The translations under genes and the position numbers were made by a program. Shown one piece after another: positions 35,047-45,592 of a stretch of 64,000 nucleotides of DNA. Position 1 is the stretch's first letter; each line of letters begins with the position of its first letter. The notes below the pieces were generated by a model. The model made no database searches. It had not been told where the DNA came from and was given only the letters and a program-made list of their open reading frames with translations. Origin of the DNA: Dyadobacter linearis (GTDB taxonomy: Bacteria > Bacteroidota > Bacteroidia > Cytophagales > Spirosomataceae); assembly GCF_907165045.1 (NCBI RefSeq), contig NZ_CAJRAU010000001.1, forward strand, positions 744,001-808,000, given 5' to 3'.

Positions 35047-36060
35047 ATGAAAACGCTGGTTTGCACCACACCAGGGCACTTCTCTTATGAAGATACCCTC
35101 ACTCCTGCCAGTCAGGAAGGACATACATTGATCCGCATCAGGCGCATCGGCATTTGTGGCACCGACCTGCATGCATTTGAAGGTACCCAGCCATTTTTTA
35201 GTTATCCAAGAATATTGGGTCACGAACTGGCCGGGGAAATTGTGGAGACAGATCGCGGCGATTTTTCAGTAGGCGAGATCGTCACTTTCATTCCCTATTT
35301 CAATTGTAAAAAATGCGTTGCCTGCCGGAACGGAAAACCAAATTGCTGCACAAGCCTGAAAGTTTCCGGTGTACATATTGACGGCGGAATGGTGGAGTAC
35401 CTCTCTGTCCCCTCCTATTCCCTGGTTCACGGCGACGGGCTTAGTTTCGATGAGCTCGCATTGGTAGAACCGCTGGCGATCGGCGCACACGGTGTGCGGA
35501 GAGCGATGGTTCAAAAAGGCGAAAATGTGCTGGTTGTAGGCGCCGGGCCTATTGGCCTCGGAACTATGGAATTTGCAAGAATAGCGGGCGGAAATGTGAT
35601 CGCACTGGATATCAATGATTCAAGACTAGCTTTTTGCAAGGACAAACTGGGCGTAGCACATACTATCAATGCATTGACCGAAGACGTGGCGGCCACGCTC
35701 GCCATACTGACCGACGGCGAAATGCCGACTGTGATCATCGACGCGACGGGCAGTTTGCGGGCGATCAATACTGCATTTACTTACCTTAGCCACGGCGGGA
35801 GATATGTGCTGGTTGGTTTGCAAAAAGGCGATATTTCATTCAGCCACCCCGAATTTCACAAACGGGAAGCCACATTAATGAGCAGCCGCAATGCAACCCG
35901 CGCCGATTTTGAGCACGTAATTGCAAGTATGAAAAGCGGCCTGGTAGATCCCAAAACTTATATTACACATCGGGTGGCATTTTCAGAAGTGAAAGATACT
36001 TTCGAAAGCTGGCTCGATCCTGCAAACGGAGTGATCAAAGCGATGGTATCGCTGGACTGA
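35047..36060 (+). CDS. Zinc-dependent alcohol/polyol dehydrogenase family protein
   Basis: 337 residues from the ATG at 35047 (MKTLVCTTPGHFSYEDTLTP). Medium-chain dehydrogenase: catalytic zinc ligands in GICGTDLHAFEG and LGHELAGEIVE, structural zinc cysteines in YFNCKKCVACRNGKPNCCTS, NAD-binding VLVVGAGPIGLGTMEFARIA. Close in pattern to L-threonine/sorbitol and L-galactonate/fuconate-type dehydrogenases. It follows the SDR gene by 44 bp and should act later in the same sugar-oxidation route, for instance on a sugar acid; the exact substrate is not visible. A terminator follows. Confidence 0.88.
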   Translation: MKTLVCTTPGHFSYEDTLTPASQEGHTLIRIRRIGICGTDLHAFEGTQPFFSYPRILGHELAGEIVETDRGDFSVGEIVTFIPYFNCKKCVACRNGKPNCCTSLKVSGVHIDGGMVEYLSVPSYSLVHGDGLSFDELALVEPLAIGAHGVRRAMVQKGENVLVVGAGPIGLGTMEFARIAGGNVIALDINDSRLAFCKDKLGVAHTINALTEDVAATLAILTDGEMPTVIIDATGSLRAINTAFTYLSHGGRYVLVGLQKGDISFSHPEFHKREATLMSSRNATRADFEHVIASMKSGLVDPKTYITHRVAFSEVKDTFESWLDPANGVIKAMVSLD

Positions 36061-36094
36061 AATGAATTTTAACAGCCAGTGAGGCAGAGAACTT

Positions 36095-36132
36095 ATTAAA
36101 GCGGGAATTTGGGCATTCTCGCTTTAATAGTT
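36095..36132 (+). terminator. Terminator of the sugar operon
   Basis: A 14-bp stem with one G-U pair (36095-36108 with 36115-36128) and a 6-nt loop is followed by a short T run (AGTTTT). Confidence 0.7.
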
Positions 36133-36154
36133 TTAAGATAGCTGAGAAAAGGAG

Positions 36155-36183
36155 TTGAAATATTAATTACCCTCGTAATTTTG
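36155..36183 (+). promoter_or_regulatory. Promoter of lepA
   Basis: TTG (36155-36157), 18 bp spacer, TAATTTTG (36176-36183): a near-perfect Bacteroidota -33/-7 pair. The leader to the lepA ATG is about 48 nt. Confidence 0.65.
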
Positions 36184-36237
36184 TGGTTGCTTTGAGCCCA
36201 AATTGAACTTCAAAGCGCTGGAATAGTAACTATTTTC

Positions 36238-38025
36238 ATGAAGAAAATCCGTAATTTTTGCATTATTGCCCATATTGACCACGGCAAAAGTACATTGGCT
36301 GACCGCCTTTTGGAATTTACCAAAACCGTAACCAAGCGCGAAATGCAGGCGCAGCTGCTGGACAATATGGACCTGGAACGCGAGCGAGGAATCACGATTA
36401 AGAGCCACGCGATCCAGATGAACTACATTTATGAAGGAGAAGAATACATTCTTAACCTGATCGACACGCCCGGCCACGTCGATTTCTCCTACGAAGTATC
36501 CCGCTCGATTGCAGCCTGCGAAGGTGCTTTACTCCTTGTAGACGCTTCACAAGGCACTGAGGCCCAGACAATTTCAAACTTATATCTTGCGATCAACCAC
36601 GATCTGGTGATCATTCCGGTATTGAATAAAATCGACCTTCCCGGTGCAAGGCCGGAGGAGATCAAGGATGAGATGGTAGAACTGCTTGACTGCAAACGCG
36701 AGGATATTATCCCGGCGAGCGGCAAGGAAGGAATCGGGATTGAGGCTATTTTAAGTGCAATTATTGAACGCATTCCTGCTCCCGTAGGCGACCCTAAGGC
36801 TCCGTTGCAGGCGCTGATTTTCGACTCCGTGTTTAACTCTTACCGCGGTATTGAGGTTATTTTCAGGGTTAAAAACGGCAGTATCAGAAAAGGCGACCGC
36901 GTTAAGTTTATGGCGACGGGCAAGGAATATATAGCTGATGAAATCGGAACGCTCGGTTTGGCACAAATCCCGAAACAGGTGGTGGAATGCGGCGACGTAG
37001 GTTACCTGATCTCGGGTATCAAAGTGGCCAAGGAAGTGAAAGTGGGCGATACTTTTACCCATATTGACAGACCGGCCAGCGAAGGTATCCAGGGATTTTC
37101 TGAGGTAAAACCAATGGTATTTGCGGGTATTTATCCGGTAGATACCAGTGAATTCGAAGAGCTTCGCGAAGCGATGGAAAAGTTGCAGCTGAACGATGCG
37201 GCGCTGGTTTGGGAACCTGAAACTTCTGCTGCATTGGGCTTCGGTTTCCGCTGCGGCTTCCTGGGCATGCTGCATATGGAAATCGTGCAGGAAAGGCTTG
37301 AACGTGAGTTTGACATGACGGTAATCACGACCGTTCCTTCCGTGCAATTCCGTGTTTTGAATACAAAAGACAAACTGATGAATATCAGTGCGCCTTCGGA
37401 AATGCCTGAGCCTAACTTTATAAAAACGATTGAAGAACCTTATATTAATGCACAGATCATCACGAAATCCGATTACATCGGCCCGATCCTGAATTTGTGC
37501 ATGGATAAAAGGGGTATACTCAAAAATCAGGTTTATCTTACTTCCGAGCGGGTTGAGCTGCAATTCCTGATCCCGCTTGCGGAGGTTGTTTTTGACTTTT
37601 TTGATAAACTGAAAACCATCTCACGCGGCTATGCTTCACTTGATTACGAACTGGCAGGTTACCAGGAGTCGGATATGGTGAAACTGGATGTAATGTTAAA
37701 CGGCGAGCCGGTAGATGCACTTTCGGCGATCGTTCACAGGTCTAAATCCTACGAATGGGGTAAAAAGCTTTGCGAAAAATTGCGTGAACTGATCCCTCGT
37801 CAAATGTTTGAAATTGCGATCCAGGCTGCGATCGGTCAGAAAATCATTGCCCGCGAAACGGTGAAAGCAATGCGGAAAGACGTTTTGGCGAAATGCTACG
37901 GTGGTGATATTTCCCGTAAAAGGAAACTTCTCGAAAAACAGAAAAAAGGTAAAAAGAGAATGCGTCAGGTAGGAAATGTGGAGATCCCGCAGGAGGCATT
38001 TATGGCCGTTTTGAAGATCAATTAA
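36238..38025 (+). CDS. lepA: Translation elongation factor 4
   Basis: 595 residues, the normal EF-4 length. GTPase motifs: AHIDHGKST (P-loop), [10 protein letters not shown] (switch I), [11 protein letters not shown] (G3), [12 protein letters not shown] (G4). Domain II and III follow ([20 protein letters not shown]), and the LepA-specific C-terminal domain ends with [20 protein letters not shown] and [20 protein letters not shown]. It binds stalled ribosomes and affects back-translocation and initiation. Monocistronic, with a clear promoter upstream. Confidence 0.98.
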   Translation: MKKIRNFCIIAHIDHGKSTLADRLLEFTKTVTKREMQAQLLDNMDLERERGITIKSHAIQMNYIYEGEEYILNLIDTPGHVDFSYEVSRSIAACEGALLLVDASQGTEAQTISNLYLAINHDLVIIPVLNKIDLPGARPEEIKDEMVELLDCKREDIIPASGKEGIGIEAILSAIIERIPAPVGDPKAPLQALIFDSVFNSYRGIEVIFRVKNGSIRKGDRVKFMATGKEYIADEIGTLGLAQIPKQVVECGDVGYLISGIKVAKEVKVGDTFTHIDRPASEGIQGFSEVKPMVFAGIYPVDTSEFEELREAMEKLQLNDAALVWEPETSAALGFGFRCGFLGMLHMEIVQERLEREFDMTVITTVPSVQFRVLNTKDKLMNISAPSEMPEPNFIKTIEEPYINAQIITKSDYIGPILNLCMDKRGILKNQVYLTSERVELQFLIPLAEVVFDFFDKLKTISRGYASLDYELAGYQESDMVKLDVMLNGEPVDALSAIVHRSKSYEWGKKLCEKLRELIPRQMFEIAIQAAIGQKIIARETVKAMRKDVLAKCYGGDISRKRKLLEKQKKGKKRMRQVGNVEIPQEAFMAVLKIN

Positions 38026-38080
38026 AAAGTCTGGAGTTCATTATTATCTTCAAAACGGGTGCAAAATTGGCCTTTTGTTG

Positions 38081-38088
38081 TAATTTTG
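38081..38088 (+). promoter_or_regulatory. Candidate -7 box of the E2 gene
   Basis: TAATTTTG fits TAnnTTTG, 51 bp before the ATG. The nearest TTG upstream is only 11 bp away, so the -33 element is poor. Confidence 0.35.
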
Positions 38089-38138
38089 ACTAAAATCTAA
38101 TTTTTAGACCAAGAAACTAAAATACCTTAACAAGCGAT

Positions 38139-39857
38139 ATGGCAGAAGTAATTCGTATGCCCAAAATGAGCGACACCATGGAAGAGGGTGTTATCGCAGA
38201 ATGGCACAAAAAAGTAGGTGATAAAATAAAATCCGGAGATATCCTGGCCGAAGTCGAAACCGATAAAGCCACGATGGAAATGGAGTCTTACTATGACGGT
38301 ACACTTCTGTATATCGGCGTGAATAAAGGTGATTCAGTGCCTGTGGACGGTGTAATGGCGGTTGTAGGTTCGGAAGGTGAAGATTACAAATCACTGCTTG
38401 AAGGAGGTAGCGGCAACGGTGCTGCATCCAACGGAAGTGCTGAGGCAGCTCCCAAAGAAGAGCCTAAGGCGGAAGCTTCTGCTCCGGCAATCGAAACTGC
38501 GACTCCCGAACAACCAGCCAGCAAACCTGCCGCTGCTCCGGCAGCTTCCATAGAGAAGATCAATGCAGTGGTGGTTCGTATGCCAAAAATGAGCGATACG
38601 ATGGAGGAGGGAACTTTGGTTTCCTGGCAGAAAAAAGTAGGTGATAAAGTAAAATCAGGTGATATTCTGGCGGAAGTCGAAACCGACAAGGCCACGATGG
38701 AACTCGAAGCATATGAAGACGGAACTTTGCTGTATGTAGGTATCAAGGAAGGCGAATCTGTGCCTGTTGATGGTATTATTGCAGTAATTGGTGAAGAAGG
38801 CGCGAATGCAGAAGCATTGATCGCCCGTGAAAACGGCGAAGCAGCTCCCGAAGCAGCAGCTCCTGCGGCAGAAAGTAAAGAAGCTCCGGCAAGTGATAAC
38901 GGTTCGGAAAAATCAGTTTCAGTAGCAGATTCCGGCGAACGCATTAAGGCTTCTCCTCTTGCGAAACGTCTGGCAGACGAAAAAGGCATTAACCTGAGCC
39001 AGGTAGAAGGCAGCGGAGATAACGGTCGTATCGTAAAACGCGATGTAGACGAATTTAAACCAGCCGCAAAAGCTGCCGCTCCTGAAAAAGCAGCAGAAAG
39101 TGCACCAGCTCAGAAACCGGCAGAACAAGCAGCCAGCGCTCCTGCGGCAGCTGCATCTGGCGCAGCGGCTACTGGCGACTTTACCGACACGCCGATCTCG
39201 CAAATGCGTAAAACCATTGCACGCAGACTGAGCGAAAGCTTATTCACCGCGCCTCATTTCTATGTGACAATGGAAATCGTGATGGATAAAGCAATGGCAC
39301 TTCGTCCGCAATTGAATGAAGTGAGCCCGGCGAAGATCTCTTTCAACGATATGGTGATCAAAGCTTGCGCGGTTGCATTGAGACAACATCCTGCTGTTAA
39401 CTCGGCGTGGTTGGGAGATAAGATTAGAAAATACAATTATGTGAATGTAGGTGTAGCTGTGGCAGTAGACGAAGGTTTGCTGGTACCGGTCGTGCGCGAT
39501 GCTGACAAAAAGACGCTTTCGGCGATTTCGGGTGAAGTAAAAGAATTGGCCGGAAAAGCGAAAGACAAGAAGTTGCAGCCGAAAGAATGGGAAGGAAATA
39601 CATTCTCGGTTTCTAACCTGGGTATGTTTGGTGTAGATGAATTCACTGCGATCATCAACCCTCCGGATTCATGTATCCTGGCTGTGGGTGGTATTAAAAA
39701 GGTAGCAGCATTCAAAGAAGACGGAACGGTGTACCCGACCAATATCATGAAAGTGACACTATCTGCTGATCACCGCGTGGTGGATGGCGCAACTGCTGCC
39801 CAGTTCCTGCTGACAGTTAAAAAACTGTTGGAAGAGCCGATGAGCATGCTGGTTTAG
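38139..39857 (+). CDS. aceF: Pyruvate dehydrogenase complex E2, dihydrolipoamide acetyltransferase
   Basis: 572 residues. Two lipoyl domains (about 1-80 and 147-225), each with the lipoylated lysine in ETDKATME (Lys43 in the first) and nearly identical openings (MPKMSDTMEEG), which shows a duplication. Ala/Pro/Glu-rich linkers separate them from the E1/E3-binding domain (about 268-305: ASPLAKRLADEKGINLSQVE, NGRIVKRDV) and the catalytic domain (about 345-572), whose active site His and Asp are in SADHRVVDGATAAQFL. It transfers acetyl groups from E1 to CoA. E1 and E3 genes are not adjacent. Monocistronic, closed by a terminator. Confidence 0.96.
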   Translation: MAEVIRMPKMSDTMEEGVIAEWHKKVGDKIKSGDILAEVETDKATMEMESYYDGTLLYIGVNKGDSVPVDGVMAVVGSEGEDYKSLLEGGSGNGAASNGSAEAAPKEEPKAEASAPAIETATPEQPASKPAAAPAASIEKINAVVVRMPKMSDTMEEGTLVSWQKKVGDKVKSGDILAEVETDKATMELEAYEDGTLLYVGIKEGESVPVDGIIAVIGEEGANAEALIARENGEAAPEAAAPAAESKEAPASDNGSEKSVSVADSGERIKASPLAKRLADEKGINLSQVEGSGDNGRIVKRDVDEFKPAAKAAAPEKAAESAPAQKPAEQAASAPAAAASGAAATGDFTDTPISQMRKTIARRLSESLFTAPHFYVTMEIVMDKAMALRPQLNEVSPAKISFNDMVIKACAVALRQHPAVNSAWLGDKIRKYNYVNVGVAVAVDEGLLVPVVRDADKKTLSAISGEVKELAGKAKDKKLQPKEWEGNTFSVSNLGMFGVDEFTAIINPPDSCILAVGGIKKVAAFKEDGTVYPTNIMKVTLSADHRVVDGATAAQFLLTVKKLLEEPMSMLV

Positions 39858-39893
39858 TGACAACTCAGTAATTGAAAATAATATAAAATGAAC

Positions 39894-39930
39894 AAAGTGT
39901 CAGGCTATCCGGTCTGGCACTTTTGTTTTA
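39894..39930 (+). terminator. Terminator after the E2 gene
   Basis: AAAGTGTCAG (39894-39903) pairs with CTGGCACTTT (39914-39923) with one G-U pair, loop of 10 nt, then TGTTTT. Confidence 0.8.
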
Positions 39931-39967
39931 AACTCGCATTTGATCGAATCAATTCAGCATTTAATTC

Positions 39968-40507
39968 ATGGAAAAAATACACGCGACGACCGTACTTGGA
40001 GTACTTCATAATGGAACCGTTTCACTGGGCGCCGACGGCCAGGCGACGATGGGCAATACGGTTGCAAAAGGAAATGTAAAGAAGATCAGGGTATTGCAGG
40101 GCGGAAAGATCCTGGCAGGTTTCGCCGGTTCCACGGCCGATGCATTTACATTGATCGAAAGATTTGAAGAAAAACTGAATGCATACGGCGGCAATATGAA
40201 ACGCGCCGCAATAGAGCTGGCAAAAGACTGGCGCACAGACAGATACCTGAGAAAACTGGAAGCGATGATGATCACTGCCAGCAAAGATGAAATCCTGGTG
40301 ATATCCGGAACCGGCGATGTATTGGAACCTGAAAACGGTATCGCATCGATCGGCTCGGGAGGCAACTTTGCATTGTCCGCAGCGCAGGCATTGAAAAAGC
40401 ACGCGCCGCATTTGACCGCCGAAGAAATGGTGAGAGAAAGTCTCACCGTGGCGGCAGATCTGTGTATTTACACAAATCACAATTTTATGATCGAGGAAGT
40501 GAAGTGA
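39968..40507 (+). CDS. hslV: ATP-dependent protease peptidase subunit HslV
   Basis: 179 residues. After a short propeptide (MEKIHA) the mature N-terminus TTVLG supplies the catalytic Thr7. The chain then follows HslV closely: [78 protein letters not shown] and [15 protein letters not shown]. HslV forms a double hexamer that degrades proteins unfolded by HslU. hslU is not next to it, unlike in proteobacteria where hslVU is an operon. It ends 7 bp from the convergent glycosyltransferase gene. Confidence 0.97.
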   Translation: MEKIHATTVLGVLHNGTVSLGADGQATMGNTVAKGNVKKIRVLQGGKILAGFAGSTADAFTLIERFEEKLNAYGGNMKRAAIELAKDWRTDRYLRKLEAMMITASKDEILVISGTGDVLEPENGIASIGSGGNFALSAAQALKKHAPHLTAEEMVRESLTVAADLCIYTNHNFMIEEVK

Positions 40508-40514
40508 TCGGGGT

Positions 40515-41531
40515 TTAGCCCAATACTCTTCTGTAAACCTTCTTAGCCCGGTGAATCCACAGGGTTTCGAATTTATCCAGCTTCCCTTTTACATTCCGCA
40601 CTTTTGCCAGGAATTTATATTTACCATCCAGCGCGGCGTCGGTATTGTAGTTTTCTTTGAGATACTGCAATGCATTCGCCTCGCTCAGGTTGTAGTTATC
40701 CTGCTTGGAATAGGCATGTATTCCCTGCCCGATCGGGTTGAACTGCGAATGTGAAGCATAATCCTCCAATACAAAATGTTGGAACCGAAATCCTTGGTTC
40801 ACCATCTGATGAAACCAGCCGGTCCCGAGATCCGCGGTAAAGCCCCAGTTTCCGCCGAAACATACATTATCTCCCTTCGGCAAAGTTTGCTGGCGATATA
40901 GCGCGAGGTTGATCATACAGGCATATTCATTGAGCCTGCATTCGGGCATCGGATGTACGCGTCCCGTTTCCAGTACTTCAATATCCTTTTCCTTCCGGGG
41001 AGTATCGTAAGCCTGGTGCAATGCGATCGCTTCGGCTTGCGTAGGCACATATTGCTCGAATTTGGAACCGTGACACACTTTCGCTGAAAACCCTGGACAA
41101 GACCAGCATTGACCAATTGAGCCCGTTCCGGCTACATTCGGATCCTGGAAAACGGGCAGCATTTCACCGATCATATCCCGGTAAAAAACCATGTCGTTGT
41201 GCATGATAAACAGGTATTCACTTTCTGCTTTTTCCAGCGCGTACTGGTAAGGGATCTGGTAACGATAGGTGCTGTCGCGTTTGGTGCGGTCGTAATCAAG
41301 GTAACCCAGCTGGTAGAAAATTTTGGGATAATACAAGTCAACCGCAATCAGCGGACTGATCGTTTTGATGACGTGGTACACATCGCCGAACTTGTCGTAA
41401 GGCTGTGTCTTTTCAACGGTTATATATATTTTGTTAATGTGCTGCCCGCTGAATTTCAGCAGGGAAAGTATCGAAATAATGGTCTGGTAGGGTTTTCCGT
41501 AGTAGATTACACATACGTCAATTTTCTTCAT
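40515..41531 (-). CDS. Glycosyltransferase family 2-like protein
   Basis: 338 residues from the ATG at 41531 (MKKIDVCVIYYGKPYQTIIS). The N-terminal part looks like a GT-A fold: an opening beta strand with a family-2-like pattern, IYITVEKTQPYDKFGDVYHV, and ESEYLFIMHNDMVFYRDMIG, where HND stands at the place of the metal-binding DxD. A Cys/His-rich stretch follows (GQCWSCPGFSAKVCHGSKF) and then LNEYACMINLALYRQQTL and TADLGTGWFHQMVNQGFRF. The C-terminal part (LEDYASHSQFNPIGQG) suits a sugar-binding region. Acceptor unknown. It is upstream of nothing on its strand except hslV in convergence, and 48 bp downstream of dacB, with which it may be cotranscribed; a role in cell-envelope glycan synthesis is only a guess. 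Confidence 0.7.
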   Translation of the reverse strand: MKKIDVCVIYYGKPYQTIISILSLLKFSGQHINKIYITVEKTQPYDKFGDVYHVIKTISPLIAVDLYYPKIFYQLGYLDYDRTKRDSTYRYQIPYQYALEKAESEYLFIMHNDMVFYRDMIGEMLPVFQDPNVAGTGSIGQCWSCPGFSAKVCHGSKFEQYVPTQAEAIALHQAYDTPRKEKDIEVLETGRVHPMPECRLNEYACMINLALYRQQTLPKGDNVCFGGNWGFTADLGTGWFHQMVNQGFRFQHFVLEDYASHSQFNPIGQGIHAYSKQDNYNLSEANALQYLKENYNTDAALDGKYKFLAKVRNVKGKLDKFETLWIHRAKKVYRRVLG

Positions 41532-41578
41532 AGCCTGTTTTTGCATTGGAAATATCTTGTAAAACTATGCAAGACTTG

Positions 41579-43048
41579 TCACAATTGTGCCATTAAGCTC
41601 ATAAGCTTTACAAGCTCGTCGGAAACAATCCGCTGACTGCCCGGCATATATTTGTTTGCAATTATCGTAAAACTCATCAAAGTCCCTGCCCTGGAAGTGA
41701 AATAACCCGCATAAGCCCGTGTGCCTTCGATAGAGCCGCTTTTGGCGTGTACATTACCCGCCGCCTTCGTTCCCTTCGCCAGATTCCTGACTGTACCATT
41801 TTGACCTAAAACCGCAATGCTTTTGTAAAAGTCATTGAAGCTGGCGTCTTTATTCGCAAGGTTCAGAATTTCCGTCAAACTGCCTGCTGTAATGGAACCT
41901 GAGGGAGAAAGGCCGCTGCCGTCTTTGATATAAAAACCCCTCAAATCGGCTCCTTTGCCTGACCAGTAACTGGTTACAGCCTTCGCTGCATTGTCGAAAT
42001 CGGATTGACCTGAAAGCCTTTTTCCAGCTTGTTTTAGGAATGTATCGGCGTAAAGATTAATACTCCAAAAGTTGGTTTGCTGACAGAGTTCGCGCAACGC
42101 GGGCGATTTATATTCGTCCAGTACTTTTCTCTGATTTAAGCTCTGAGGCGCGCCCGGCGAAGGCAGATTTTGATCATAAATCGTTACAGCCGAATTCCCC
42201 AAGGCTGTTTTCAATGCAAAAGCTGCATATTCCGCTGGATCTGGAATGGAGCCTTTTACTGAAAATGTAGCCTGCCCGGCCGGCACAGTTCCCGTTAATA
42301 CCACGCGGTTTCCCAGCGGACTGCTGTACAGAATCGTTTTGTCACCTGAACCTCTTTCACCAGTGGTAACCTGATTTGTAAAAGTCAGGTAAGGAATCGC
42401 TGGCTCAATACCCAAAAAAGTTGCAGGATCACCGGGTTCTACGCCGGGTTTGAATTTTGCGCGGTACAGATTTTCGTTAAAATTAAGCCCCTGCACGCCC
42501 GCGCCGTAATAATTGCCCATATCTCCCCAGATCCACGTACTCGCTACGGTACTGTTGTCAAAAAACGACGCGTCGGGCAGTACTTTTCCTTTAATATGCC
42601 TGATACCGGACTTTTTCAGCGCAGCTACCCAGCGGTTGATCAGCTCGGCGGATTTCAGAAAGCCTGTGAAACGGTCGCTGCCTAGCGACGGATCGCCGGT
42701 ACCGCGAATGTAGAGGTTACCTATTAAGCTATCCCCTTTGACTTGCCCGTCGTGTTCCAGAAAAGTTTGATATTTGAAATCACCCCCAAAAACAGCCAGC
42801 ACAGTCGCCGTGGAAACGAGCTTTAATGTAGAAGCTGAGGGCAGGGACAGCTCTTGATGCAGGCCAAACACATTCGTCCGCTCTTTTACCGCTTTCACGC
42901 TGATCGCCAGCGAGCCGCTACGCATAATTTCGCTGTTCTGGAATTCCAAAGCTGCGTCGCGGAGGTTATTTAATGCGGTACTGTCAATATTTTGGGCAAA
43001 AACAGGTCTGCAAAAAAGTATAAGACAGGTAAGCGAAAGCAATTTCAT
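41579..43048 (-). CDS. dacB: D-alanyl-D-alanine carboxypeptidase/endopeptidase (PBP4, peptidase S13)
   Basis: 489 residues from the ATG at 43048, where the signal peptide (MKLLSLTCLILFCRPVFAQN) starts. The three penicillin-binding motifs are visible: S-x-x-K in SASTLKLVSTATVL, S-x-N in FWSINLYADTF, and K-S-G (for K-T-G) in HAKSGSIEGTRAYAGYF. The long insertion between the first two motifs and DGSGLSPSGSITAGSLTEIL are typical of S13 peptidases. Role: trims D-Ala from peptidoglycan stems and hydrolyses cross-links in the periplasm. Confidence 0.94.
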   Translation of the reverse strand: MKLLSLTCLILFCRPVFAQNIDSTALNNLRDAALEFQNSEIMRSGSLAISVKAVKERTNVFGLHQELSLPSASTLKLVSTATVLAVFGGDFKYQTFLEHDGQVKGDSLIGNLYIRGTGDPSLGSDRFTGFLKSAELINRWVAALKKSGIRHIKGKVLPDASFFDNSTVASTWIWGDMGNYYGAGVQGLNFNENLYRAKFKPGVEPGDPATFLGIEPAIPYLTFTNQVTTGERGSGDKTILYSSPLGNRVVLTGTVPAGQATFSVKGSIPDPAEYAAFALKTALGNSAVTIYDQNLPSPGAPQSLNQRKVLDEYKSPALRELCQQTNFWSINLYADTFLKQAGKRLSGQSDFDNAAKAVTSYWSGKGADLRGFYIKDGSGLSPSGSITAGSLTEILNLANKDASFNDFYKSIAVLGQNGTVRNLAKGTKAAGNVHAKSGSIEGTRAYAGYFTSRAGTLMSFTIIANKYMPGSQRIVSDELVKLMSLMAQL

Positions 43049-43138
43049 AACGTTATTTAACAGCTGTTGACGGGGCCCTGATGTTTGACCCAAAATCTAA
43101 ACTAATCAGTAAAGTCCAAATCACAGTCGGTTTTTTGG

Positions 43139-43146
43139 TACTTTTG
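43139..43146 (+). promoter_or_regulatory. Candidate -7 box of the beta-CASP gene
   Basis: TACTTTTG fits TAnnTTTG, 42 bp before the ATG; no well-placed TTG was found upstream. Confidence 0.4.
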
Positions 43147-43188
43147 TCGGATGCATGAAACCAGTATAGGTTTTCACCCCATTTTTAT

Positions 43189-44607
43189 ATGAAATTGACA
43201 TTTTGGGGAGCTGCACAACAAGTGACCGGTAGCATGTTCCTGTTGGAATCTGATGATTACCGGATTTTGATTGATTGCGGCTCAGACTTTGATTTAGATG
43301 AGATTGGCAGAAAAAACAGGTATGAAGAGCAGAAAGGCGTTTTTCCATTCGAGCCAAGCCTGATCAATACAGTACTTTTAACGCACGCCCACATTGATCA
43401 CTCGGGCAACATTCCTAATTTATATAAGGAAGGATTCGAAGGCAGGGTCGTTTGTACCGAGCCTACGCTGGCACTGACGGCGCTATTGCTGAAAGACGCA
43501 GCAAACCTGCACCAGAAACGGCTGAATGCGCGCCTGGGATCCAAGAAGCGCGGCAAGAAACAGAAGGAAGTTCCGAAAGATTATTACGTTGAAAAAAATG
43601 TACTGGAAGCGATGGACAATTTTGTGCCCGTCTCTTTCGGACAACGCTACCGTATTGCTGATAATGTGACTGTTACGTTTTACGCGGCAGGACATTTGCT
43701 CGGCGCTGCGCATATTGTGGTGGAGGTATTTGAAAACGGAGAGAAAAAACGGATCTGCTTTTCAGGAGATATTGGCAGGAAAAACTATCCGCTTCTCATT
43801 GATCCTCAGGAGATTCCGCAGGTAGACTATCTGGTTTGCGAATCGACTTACGGAAACAGGCTGCACGAAAATACCGCCGAGCCCGTGGAGGCGCTGGCAG
43901 ATGTGATCAAGCGTACCTGCATTGATATTCCGGGCAGGCTGATCATTCCGTCTTTCAGCGTCGGCCGCACGCAGGCTTTGCTTTACACGCTCAACAAGCT
44001 GTACCTCGACAAATCGTTTCCATTCATAAAAGTATTCTCAGATAGTCCGCTCGCGCACAGCAGCACGAAAGTTTATCAGAAACACGGACGAATGCTGAAT
44101 AAGGAGGCCCGGAGTTTTCAGGAAGACAACGATATGCTTTTCGATTTTGAAAATCTGATCTACCTGGAAAGTTCTGATGCCAGCCGGGCCGTTTCAAATT
44201 ATAACGAGCCCTGCATTATCATATCCTCTTCGGGAATGGTGCAGGGCGGTCGCGTCGAGCAGCATGTGGAGGCTAATATCGGTAATCCTTATGCCACGAT
44301 CCTGATGATCGGGTATGCTTCGGAGGGCACTTTGGGCTGGCGGTTACTGAACGGACAGGATACAATATCGATACGCGGAAAGCAATTGCCGGTCTTGGCT
44401 AATATTGAAAAAATTGACGTATTTAGCGGGCACGGAGATCAGAACGATCTTTTGAAATTTGTGAGAATGCAGGATCCAGAGAAGCTGAAAGGCATTTTCC
44501 TGGTCCACGGAGAACAGCAGAGTATGGCTGACCTTCAATCCAAAATTCAAGAATTTGGCTATAATTCGGTAGAAATACCATCCAGGGGAAGAACTTACGA
44601 ACTCTGA
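43189..44607 (+). CDS. Metallo-beta-lactamase fold, beta-CASP ribonuclease-like protein
   Basis: 472 residues. Metal-binding motifs: HxHxDH in [12 protein letters not shown], a further His in [10 protein letters not shown], and the Asp in [14 protein letters not shown]. The beta-CASP and RMMBL parts follow: [77 protein letters not shown] and [13 protein letters not shown]. This is the CPSF-73/YSH1-like branch found in bacteria; expected activity is RNA cleavage in the cytoplasm. A lysine/arginine-rich loop ([17 protein letters not shown]) interrupts the first half and may bind RNA. It has its own candidate promoter; accA starts 31 bp later. Confidence 0.93.
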   Translation: MKLTFWGAAQQVTGSMFLLESDDYRILIDCGSDFDLDEIGRKNRYEEQKGVFPFEPSLINTVLLTHAHIDHSGNIPNLYKEGFEGRVVCTEPTLALTALLLKDAANLHQKRLNARLGSKKRGKKQKEVPKDYYVEKNVLEAMDNFVPVSFGQRYRIADNVTVTFYAAGHLLGAAHIVVEVFENGEKKRICFSGDIGRKNYPLLIDPQEIPQVDYLVCESTYGNRLHENTAEPVEALADVIKRTCIDIPGRLIIPSFSVGRTQALLYTLNKLYLDKSFPFIKVFSDSPLAHSSTKVYQKHGRMLNKEARSFQEDNDMLFDFENLIYLESSDASRAVSNYNEPCIIISSSGMVQGGRVEQHVEANIGNPYATILMIGYASEGTLGWRLLNGQDTISIRGKQLPVLANIEKIDVFSGHGDQNDLLKFVRMQDPEKLKGIFLVHGEQQSMADLQSKIQEFGYNSVEIPSRGRTYEL

Positions 44608-44638
44608 ACACTTCCCCCTCAACGACAAGAACCTACAT

Positions 44639-45592
44639 ATGAGAACATACCTGGATTTCGAAAAACCTATGGCCGAGCTAGAACGTAAGCTCGAAGAAAT
44701 GAAGACATTGGCAAAAGAAAACAATGTAGATTTTTCGGATGCCATTTCTTTGCTGGAAGGCAATATCACAAATCTTCGAAAAGAAATATTCGAAAACCTG
44801 ACGCGCTGGCAGCGTGTGCAGCTTTCGCGCCACCCTGATCGTCCGTACACGCTTGACTATATCGAGCTGATCTGTGACGAATTTATCGAATTGCACGGCG
44901 ATCGCCAGGTCCGGGACGATCCGGCTATTATTGGTGGTCTGGCTAATGTCGGCGGACAGTCTTTTATGCTGATTGGTCAGCAGAAAGGCCGTAATACCAA
45001 GCAGCGCCAGCACCGGAACTTCGGAATGCCGAACCCGGAAGGTTACCGGAAAGCGCTGCGTCTGATGAAGCTCGCCGAGAAATTCAACAAACCTATTGTA
45101 ACGCTGATCGACACGCCGGGTGCATTTCCAGGAATGGAAGCCGAAGAGCGCGGACAAGGTGAAGCGATTGCCCGCAACCTGAAAGAAATGTTTATGCTGA
45201 AAGTGCCCGTGATCTGTATTGTGATCGGCGAAGGCGCTTCCGGAGGTGCATTGGGTATTGCGATCGGCGACAGGGTATTAATGCTTGAAAACACGTGGTA
45301 CTCTGTGATTTCCCCTGAAAACTGCTCGGCGATCCTTTGGAGAAGCTGGGATTTTAAAGAGCAAGCGGCTGAGGCAATGAAGATCACGGCGAAGGATATG
45401 AAGAAGAACAAGCTCATCGACGGGATCATTTCTGAACCGCTCGGCGGCGCCCATCTGGATCATAACTGGATGGCAGAGGAGCTGAAAAGGGTGATTTTAG
45501 AAAATATTAAAGAACTGGCCGCAATAGGCGATCAGGACAGGATTGACCAGCGTATTGACAAATTCTGCGCAATGGGCGTAGTAGTGGAATGA
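44639..45592 (+). CDS. accA: Acetyl-CoA carboxylase carboxyltransferase subunit alpha
   Basis: 317 residues, usual length. Signatures: [117 protein letters not shown] and [20 protein letters not shown]. With AccD it forms the carboxyltransferase that makes malonyl-CoA for fatty acid synthesis. It heads a tight group: the next start codon overlaps its stop (ATGA). Confidence 0.98.
   Translation: MRTYLDFEKPMAELERKLEEMKTLAKENNVDFSDAISLLEGNITNLRKEIFENLTRWQRVQLSRHPDRPYTLDYIELICDEFIELHGDRQVRDDPAIIGGLANVGGQSFMLIGQQKGRNTKQRQHRNFGMPNPEGYRKALRLMKLAEKFNKPIVTLIDTPGAFPGMEAEERGQGEAIARNLKEMFMLKVPVICIVIGEGASGGALGIAIGDRVLMLENTWYSVISPENCSAILWRSWDFKEQAAEAMKITAKDMKKNKLIDGIISEPLGGAHLDHNWMAEELKRVILENIKELAAIGDQDRIDQRIDKFCAMGVVVE

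Noticed and set aside
39888..40079. Small frame before hslV
   Set aside because: It runs across the E2 terminator and into hslV in another frame.
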